64,000 bases of DNA from the NCBI RefSeq assembly GCF_946887195.1, contig NZ_CAMPKE010000011.1, positions 62,001 through 126,000 of the forward strand, in the 5' to 3' direction. The notes beneath the pieces were generated by a model. The model made no database searches. It saw only the letters and a list, made by a program, of their open reading frames with translations, and was not told the DNA's origin. Source of the DNA: an uncultured Halomonas sp. GTDB lineage: Bacteria; Pseudomonadota; Gammaproteobacteria; Pseudomonadales; Halomonadaceae. Positions 58,426 to 64,000 of this stretch are shown here, one piece after another. The first letter of the stretch is position 1. Every line of letters begins with the position of its first letter. The position numbers were made by a program, and so were the translations under genes.

Positions 58426-59532
58426 GTGGCCGTACCCGTCGTCGAACCGCAACATTATCAGGCCCAGTTGGAGGCCAAGCGCCAGCGCATTACCGAGCGT
58501 TTTTCACACCTCGCGCCGCCGCCGCTGGAGGTCTATCCCTCGCCGCCCAGCCATTACCGGCAGCGCTGCGAATTCCGCGTCTGGCACGAGGGCGACGATC
58601 TCTTCTACGCCATGTTCGAGGTCGACCCCAATGATCCCAAGAACAAGCGGATCATTCGTCTCGATGAGTATCCGGTAGCGAGCCGGCGCATCAACGAGTT
58701 GATGCCACAATTGATCGAGGCGATTCGCGACAATCCCACGCTGCGTCGCAAGCTGTTTCAGGCCGAGTTCCTGACCACGCTCTCCGGCGAGGCGCTGATT
58801 ACGCTGATTTACCATCGTCAATTGGACGACGATTGGGAGCGCGAGGCCCGCGAACTGCAAGAACGGCTTGGCGCCTGCATCATCGGCCGGGCACGCAAGC
58901 AGCGCTTGCTGCTCGAGCGCGATCACGTCTGGGAGCGACTCGACGTCGAGGGACGTGAGTTGGTCTATCAGCAGGTGGAGGGCAGCTTTACCCAGCCCAA
59001 TGCCGAGATCAATCGCGCGATGCTTGGCTGGGCGCGAGAGGCGACCCGCGACAGCCAGTACGGCGATCTGGTCGAGTTGTATTGCGGTAACGGCAACTTC
59101 ACCGTGGCGCTGGCCGAAAATTTCCGCCGCGTACTGGCCACCGAGATATCGCGCACCTCGGTGGCCTCGGCCAACGTCAATTTACAGGCCAATGGCATCG
59201 ACAATGCCGTGGTGGCGAGGATGTCGGCCGAGGAGTTCGCCGAGGCGCTGGCCGGTGAGAAGGGCGGGCGGCGGGTCGCCGACATGGCTCTCGACGACTA
59301 CGCCTTCACGACCGTGCTGGTCGATCCGCCGCGTGCCGGACTCGATGCGCCAAGCTGCGAGAGCCTGCGCGATTATGCGCGGATCGTCTACATTTCCTGC
59401 AATCCCGAAACGTTGGCCGCCAACCTCGAGCAGTTGGCCGATACGCATGTCATTGCGCGTTTCGCGCTGTTCGATCAATTTCCCTGGACCGATCACTGCG
59501 AATGCGGCGTGCTGCTCGAGCGGCGCGGTTAG
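58426..59532 (+). CDS. trmA: tRNA (uracil-54-C5)-methyltransferase TrmA
   Basis: 368-residue SAM-dependent enzyme forming ribothymidine at position 54 of tRNAs (E. coli 366). The family opening (HYQAQLEAKRQRITERFS), SAM-binding LVELYCGNGNFTVAL, the VDPPRAGLD motif and the nucleophile C325 (IVYISCNPETLAANL) are visible, with a C-terminal catalytic Glu in CECGVLLERR. The GTG start has AGGA about 10 bp upstream. There is no TRAM domain, which separates it from RlmD/RlmC. Confidence 0.94.
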   Translation: MAVPVVEPQHYQAQLEAKRQRITERFSHLAPPPLEVYPSPPSHYRQRCEFRVWHEGDDLFYAMFEVDPNDPKNKRIIRLDEYPVASRRINELMPQLIEAIRDNPTLRRKLFQAEFLTTLSGEALITLIYHRQLDDDWEREARELQERLGACIIGRARKQRLLLERDHVWERLDVEGRELVYQQVEGSFTQPNAEINRAMLGWAREATRDSQYGDLVELYCGNGNFTVALAENFRRVLATEISRTSVASANVNLQANGIDNAVVARMSAEEFAEALAGEKGGRRVADMALDDYAFTTVLVDPPRAGLDAPSCESLRDYARIVYISCNPETLAANLEQLADTHVIARFALFDQFPWTDHCECGVLLERRG

Positions 59533-59682
59533 CGGCTGACTGGCGAAAGAGCAACAGGCCCCTATTCGACCTTGGTTGCAGTTGTAAGAAAATGTCAATA
59601 GCCGATGCGCAACTGACATGCTCCATGAGGAAAGCGGCATGACGATAGGGCTGGCGAGGTGAGCTAGAGTAAGCTCAGGGCA

Positions 59683-59700
59683 GCGCGATCGTAATCGCGC
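59683..59700 (+). other. Hairpin in the leader of the glutamate dehydrogenase gene
   Basis: A perfect 7-bp stem GCGCGAT/ATCGCGC with CGTA loop lies 53 bp before the gdhB start. A weaker GAGCT/AGCTC hairpin (59661-59676) is upstream. No T-run is present. The rest of the 221-bp gap shows no gene. Confidence 0.35.
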
Positions 59701-59753
59701 CACTGGACATCCTACCGGTCGCAAGCGGCGGCCGGGTGCAGCCGAGGTGATTG

Positions 59754-62700
59754 ATGCAACACGTCGCAATCGATGGCAAGCAGGAATTTCTTGCCCAGCT
59801 TCGCGAGCAACTCACGAAGCGCCTTCCACAAGACAAGGTGAAGGCGATTGCCGCTTTCGCCGAGGACTTCTACGCCAGCGCCCCCTTCGAGGATCTCGCC
59901 GAACGCCACCTCGACGACATTTACGGCGCGACGCTGACGCTTTGGCACTTCCTGCAGCAGCATGACCCGCGCAAGCCCAAGGTCGGCGTCTCCAATCCCG
60001 ATTTCGAAAAGCACGGCTGGCAATCGTCGCACACGGTAATCGGTGTGTTGCAGGAGGACATGCCGTTTCTGGTCGATTCGGTGCGCATCGAGCTCAACCG
60101 CCGCGGCATCACCGTGCATGCCATCCACAACGCCGTGCTGGCGGTTGCGCGCGACAGTGAGCATCGTCTCGAGCGCGTCACGTCCGTGAAAGCCAAGGAT
60201 GCCCCGGAGTCGCGTGAATCGCTGATCGTGATCGAGATCGATCGCCACTCCGATTCCGCCGTTCTGGCGGACCTCGAAGCCAGCCTGCTCGAAGTGCTGG
60301 TCGACGTGCGCACGGCGGTGAACGATTTCGAGCCGATGCGGAACCAGGTGTGCGCCGCACTCGAGGAACTCAAGGCCCGGCGGCCCGAGCAGGTCGATGC
60401 ATCCGCTCACGCCGAAGCCGTAGCCTTCCTCGAATGGCTGCTCAACGACAACTTCACCTTCCTCGGTTACGACGAATACGACGTGATCGCGAAGAAAGGC
60501 CAGGATGAGCTGCGCCCGGTGAAAGGCAGCGAGTTGGGGGTATTCCGGCTCGGGCAGCCGCGCTATCGCGAGCGGATTCGCAACGACCAGGGTATCGAAG
60601 GCGACAATTACGTGTTGAACCCCGAGTTGTTGTCGTTCGCCAAGAGCGCCTATCACTCGCGGGTGCATCGCCCGGCCTATCCCGACTACATCTCCATCGA
60701 TCGCTACGACGACAAGGGCCGGGTGATCGGTGAGCGCCGCTTCCTGGGGCTCTACGCCTCGACCGTCTACAACGACTCGCCACGCCACGTGCCGGTATTG
60801 CGCAAGAAGCTTCAGGCGGTAATGGACGCTTCCGGTTTCAATCCCAAGGGGCACAACGGCAAGTTGTTGATGCAGATCCTCGAGGTCTACCCGCGTGACG
60901 ATCTGTTCCAGATCGACACCGACGAATTGACCCACACCGCCCTGGGCATTCTCAATATTCGCGAGCGGCGCCGTGTGCGCCTGTTCGTACGCGAGGATCG
61001 TTTCGGACGCTTCTACTCCTGCCTGGTGTTCGTACCGCGCGATGTGTTCTCCACCGATCTGCGCGTGCGGGTCCAGAACCTGCTGTGCGACGAACTCGAC
61101 GCGACCTTTGGCGATTTCAACACCTACCTGTCGGAGTCGGTACTGGCGCGCATCCAGTTCATTCTACGCTTCAACGGCGAGACGCCGGTGGAGTACGACC
61201 TGCGCAAGATCGAGAAGAAAATCGCCATGCTGTCGCGTAGCTGGCGCGACGACCTACAGAACGCGATGGTCGAGGGCTTCGGCGAAGAGCAGGCCAATCA
61301 ACTGATGATGCATTATCACGATGCCTTCCCGGGCAGCTATCGTGACGACTTCACGGCTCGTACGGCCGTCTATGACATTCATCACCTCAATGAGGTCGAT
61401 CAAGGTGCACCGCTATCGCTGAGTCTCTACCGTCTGGTGGAAGAGGACGAAGACGGCATCAAGATCAAGCTGTTTCATGGCGATCAGCCGATTCCCTTGT
61501 CCGATGTGCTGCCGGTCATGGAGAACCTGGGATTGCGCGTGCTCACCGAGCGGCCGTACGGGATTCAGCGCGACGATCGCGAACTCTGGATCCACGACTT
61601 CACGCTGGAGTATCACGCCAGCGAGATCGTCAATCTGCAGGAGATGCGCGAGACCTTCACCGAGGCCTTCAAGCGCATCTGGGCCGGCGATGCCGAGAAC
61701 GACCCGTTCAATCGTCTGATCATCGGCGCCAACCTGACGTGGCGCGAAGTCGCCATGCTGCGTGCCTATGCGCGTTATCTGAAGCAGATTCGCTTTGGCC
61801 TGTCGCAGCTCTACATTGCCAATACGCTGGCCAGCCATGCACACATCACTCGTGAACTGGTGACCCTGTTCGAGCTGCGTTTCGACCCCGAACAACAGGA
61901 TCGCGACAGCGAGATCGATGCCTGCATCGAGCGTCTCAACAAGCAGCTCGACGACGTGGCCAGCCTCAACGACGACCTGTTGCTGCGGCGCTATATCGAC
62001 CTGATCCAGGCGACCTTGCGCACCAACTATTATCAGACTGGCGCGGATGGCGAGTTCAAGGAGTACATGGCATTCAAGCTCGATCCGACCCAGGTTCCCG
62101 AGATGCCCAAGCCGCGACCGAAATACGAGATATTCGTTTACTCGCCGCGTATCGAGGGGGTGCATCTGCGTGGCGGCAAGGTCGCGCGAGGCGGGCTGCG
62201 CTGGTCGGATCGCTTCGAGGATTTTCGGACCGAGGTGCTGGGGCTGGTCAAGGCTCAGCAGGTCAAGAACGCGGTCATCGTGCCGGTTGGCGCCAAGGGT
62301 GGTTTCGTTTGTAAGCGCATGCCCGAAAACGCCGATCGCGACACCGCGCAGAAAGAGGGTATCGCCTGTTATCGGCTATTCATTCGTGCCCTGCTCGATG
62401 TCACCGACAATCTCAAGGATGGCGACATCGTCGTACCGCCAGCCGTGGTGCGTCATGACGACGACGACCCCTACCTGGTGGTCGCCGCCGACAAGGGCAC
62501 CGCGACCTTCTCCGATATCGCCAACGAGATATCGCTGGAATATGGCCATTGGCTGGGCGATGCGTTCGCCTCGGGTGGGGCCAACGGCTACGATCACAAG
62601 AAGATGGGAATCACCGCGCGCGGCGCCTGGGAATCGGTCAAGCGGCACTTTCGCGAGTTGGGCGTCGATACCCAGAAGGACGAATTCAGCGTGGTGGGCA

Positions 62701-64000
62701 TCGGCGATATGGCCGGCGACGTATTCGGCAACGGCATGCTGTCGTCCGACAGGATTCGCCTGCTGGGTGCGTTCAATCACCTGCATATCTTCATCGATCC
62801 CAATCCCGACGTGGCCAAATCCCATGCGGAGCGCAAGCGCCTTTACGAGTTGCCGCGTTCGAGCTGGGAGGATTACGATCCCGCGCTGATCTCCGAAGGT
62901 GGCGGGGTCTTCAAGCGCAGCGCCAAGTCGATCGCTATCACCAAGCCGATGAAAGAAGCTTTCGGAATCCAGGAGAACAAGCTTTCTCCCAACGATCTGA
63001 TTCAGGCCATGCTCAAGGCGCCCGTCGATCTGATCTGGAACGGCGGCATAGGCACTTATGTCAAGGCCAGTAGCGAATCGCATGCCGAGGTCGGCGACAA
63101 GGCCAACGATGGGCTGCGTGTCGATGGCGACGAGATAAACTGCCGGGTCGTCGGTGAGGGCGGCAACCTGGGCCTGACCCAGCGTGGACGCATGGAGGCC
63201 GCAAGGCGCGGAGTGCGGGTCAATACCGACTTCATCGACAATGCCGCTGGGGTCAACTGCTCGGACCACGAGGTCAATATCAAGATTCTGCTCGACGATA
63301 TCGTCAAGCGTGGCGATATGACCGAAAAGCAGCGCAACCGGCTACTCGCCGAAATGACCGAGGATGTCGCCAAGCTGGTATTGACCAGCAACTATCGCCA
63401 ATCACTGGCACTGTCGCTGTCCGAGATCATTTCCAAGCAGGGCCTGGGTCCGTATCGGCGCTTCATCAACGAACTCGAGGCGGGCGGTCTGCTCGATCGC
63501 GAACTCGAGTTCCTGCCCGATGACGAAACGCTGCTGGAGCGCTCCAATGCCGACGAGGGCCTGACCCTGCCGGAGCTATCGGTGCTGATCTCCTACGCCA
63601 AGAGTACGCTCAAGGGCGATTTGATCGCATCCGCCGTGCCCGACGATCCCTACATCCAGTCGCACCTGGAGCGGGCCTTCCCCAGCGTACTGGTGGAGCG
63701 CTTTCCCGAGGAGATGTACGAGCACCGCTTGAAGCGCGAAATCGTCGCGACCCAGATCGCCAACGACCTGGTCGATCACATGGGCATCGTCTTCGTGCGG
63801 CGCTTGATCGACACCACCGGCGCCAGTCGATCCGATGTCGCACGGGCGTATATCATCGCTCGCGACAGCTTCAATCTGGACAGCCTGTGGCAGCAGATCG
63901 AGGCGCTGGACAACAAGGTCGACAGCCAGGTGCAGTACCGTATGATGCTCGATCTGATGCGCCTGCTGCGCCGCGCGACGCGTTGGTTCCTGCGTCACCG
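59754..64000 (+). CDS. gdhB: NAD-specific glutamate dehydrogenase (large, 180-kDa type), N-terminal part
   Basis: First 1,415 codons of the L-GDH/180-kDa NAD-dependent glutamate dehydrogenase, which oxidises glutamate to 2-oxoglutarate and ammonia; the full family length is about 1,600 residues, so the end lies beyond the window. ACT-like N-terminal modules (VIGVLQEDMPFLVDSVRIELNRRG-type residues near 60037-60105) precede the catalytic core. The core has the glycine/lysine-rich segment VPVGAKGGFVCKR (about residues 843-855) and a Rossmann region with VVGIGDMAGDVFGNGML. The start has GAGGTGA 4 bp upstream. Mainly catabolic in gammaproteobacteria. Confidence 0.94.
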   Translation, partial: MQHVAIDGKQEFLAQLREQLTKRLPQDKVKAIAAFAEDFYASAPFEDLAERHLDDIYGATLTLWHFLQQHDPRKPKVGVSNPDFEKHGWQSSHTVIGVLQEDMPFLVDSVRIELNRRGITVHAIHNAVLAVARDSEHRLERVTSVKAKDAPESRESLIVIEIDRHSDSAVLADLEASLLEVLVDVRTAVNDFEPMRNQVCAALEELKARRPEQVDASAHAEAVAFLEWLLNDNFTFLGYDEYDVIAKKGQDELRPVKGSELGVFRLGQPRYRERIRNDQGIEGDNYVLNPELLSFAKSAYHSRVHRPAYPDYISIDRYDDKGRVIGERRFLGLYASTVYNDSPRHVPVLRKKLQAVMDASGFNPKGHNGKLLMQILEVYPRDDLFQIDTDELTHTALGILNIRERRRVRLFVREDRFGRFYSCLVFVPRDVFSTDLRVRVQNLLCDELDATFGDFNTYLSESVLARIQFILRFNGETPVEYDLRKIEKKIAMLSRSWRDDLQNAMVEGFGEEQANQLMMHYHDAFPGSYRDDFTARTAVYDIHHLNEVDQGAPLSLSLYRLVEEDEDGIKIKLFHGDQPIPLSDVLPVMENLGLRVLTERPYGIQRDDRELWIHDFTLEYHASEIVNLQEMRETFTEAFKRIWAGDAENDPFNRLIIGANLTWREVAMLRAYARYLKQIRFGLSQLYIANTLASHAHITRELVTLFELRFDPEQQDRDSEIDACIERLNKQLDDVASLNDDLLLRRYIDLIQATLRTNYYQTGADGEFKEYMAFKLDPTQVPEMPKPRPKYEIFVYSPRIEGVHLRGGKVARGGLRWSDRFEDFRTEVLGLVKAQQVKNAVIVPVGAKGGFVCKRMPENADRDTAQKEGIACYRLFIRALLDVTDNLKDGDIVVPPAVVRHDDDDPYLVVAADKGTATFSDIANEISLEYGHWLGDAFASGGANGYDHKKMGITARGAWESVKRHFRELGVDTQKDEFSVVGIGDMAGDVFGNGMLSSDRIRLLGAFNHLHIFIDPNPDVAKSHAERKRLYELPRSSWEDYDPALISEGGGVFKRSAKSIAITKPMKEAFGIQENKLSPNDLIQAMLKAPVDLIWNGGIGTYVKASSESHAEVGDKANDGLRVDGDEINCRVVGEGGNLGLTQRGRMEAARRGVRVNTDFIDNAAGVNCSDHEVNIKILLDDIVKRGDMTEKQRNRLLAEMTEDVAKLVLTSNYRQSLALSLSEIISKQGLGPYRRFINELEAGGLLDRELEFLPDDETLLERSNADEGLTLPELSVLISYAKSTLKGDLIASAVPDDPYIQSHLERAFPSVLVERFPEEMYEHRLKREIVATQIANDLVDHMGIVFVRRLIDTTGASRSDVARAYIIARDSFNLDSLWQQIEALDNKVDSQVQYRMMLDLMRLLRRATRWFLRH

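Overview
This 64 kb window is GC-rich, densely coded chromosome from a gammaproteobacterium, most likely of the family Halomonadaceae (Halomonas/Chromohalobacter type). The basis is the protein character together with large blocks of Escherichia coli-like gene order. Examples are icd / rluE-nudJ-mnmA-hflD-purB-roxA and clpS-clpA-infA-aat...ftsK-lolA-rarA. A monomeric NADP-isocitrate dehydrogenase and a very large NAD-glutamate dehydrogenase are also present. No rRNA, tRNA, CRISPR array, prophage or intact insertion sequence was seen. Genus-level placement is inference.

Layout. 1-4.2 kb: end of the 2-oxoglutarate dehydrogenase operon (sucB', lpd, sucC, sucD). 4.2-14.8 kb: RNase II, a YigL-type HAD phosphatase, an AI-2E family permease, the ycjX-ycjF pair, an MFS carrier, a YidK-like sodium symporter, DUF924 and a small GlsB/YeaQ membrane protein. 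15-20 kb: large-subunit catalase, then gabD-gabT. 20.1-26.8 kb: a palindromic element, an 854-codon region encoding a repeat-built DUF1266-like protein, a PglL-type O-oligosaccharyltransferase, an NlpC/P60 lipoprotein and a YnfM-like carrier. 26.8-34.6 kb: exported MsrA, a second palindromic element, and a compact operon (TVP38-flavoprotein fusion, CDP-alcohol phosphatidyltransferase, exported DUF3047 protein). Then come SlyD, a small membrane protein, a third palindromic element, a SlyB-type lipoprotein and isocitrate lyase. 34.9-43.6 kb: GNAT, roxA, purB, hflD, mnmA, nudJ and rluE on the minus strand, with divergent icd. 43.8-54.1 kb: the N-degron set (clpS, clpA, bpt, aat with infA), ftsK, lolA and rarA. 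54.2-64 kb: a hemerythrin-like protein, an SOS-boxed umuDC pair, a LysR regulator, murI, trmA and the first 1,415 codons of NAD-glutamate dehydrogenase.

Together the genes are mainly housekeeping. Carbon flow around 2-oxoglutarate, succinate and isocitrate is heavily represented (sucB-lpd-sucCD, gabDT, aceA, icd, gdhB). tRNA modification (mnmA, rluE family, trmA), translation control (infA, roxA) and protein quality control (clpSA, bpt, aat, slyD, msrA) are also covered. The most unusual items are a UmuD homologue lacking both catalytic residues of its self-cleaving protease yet carrying an SOS box, the lipid/redox-looking fusion operon at 27.7-31.2 kb, the repeat-built DUF1266-like protein, and several extragenic palindromic elements. 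Two of these elements share a variable stem with a conserved loop.
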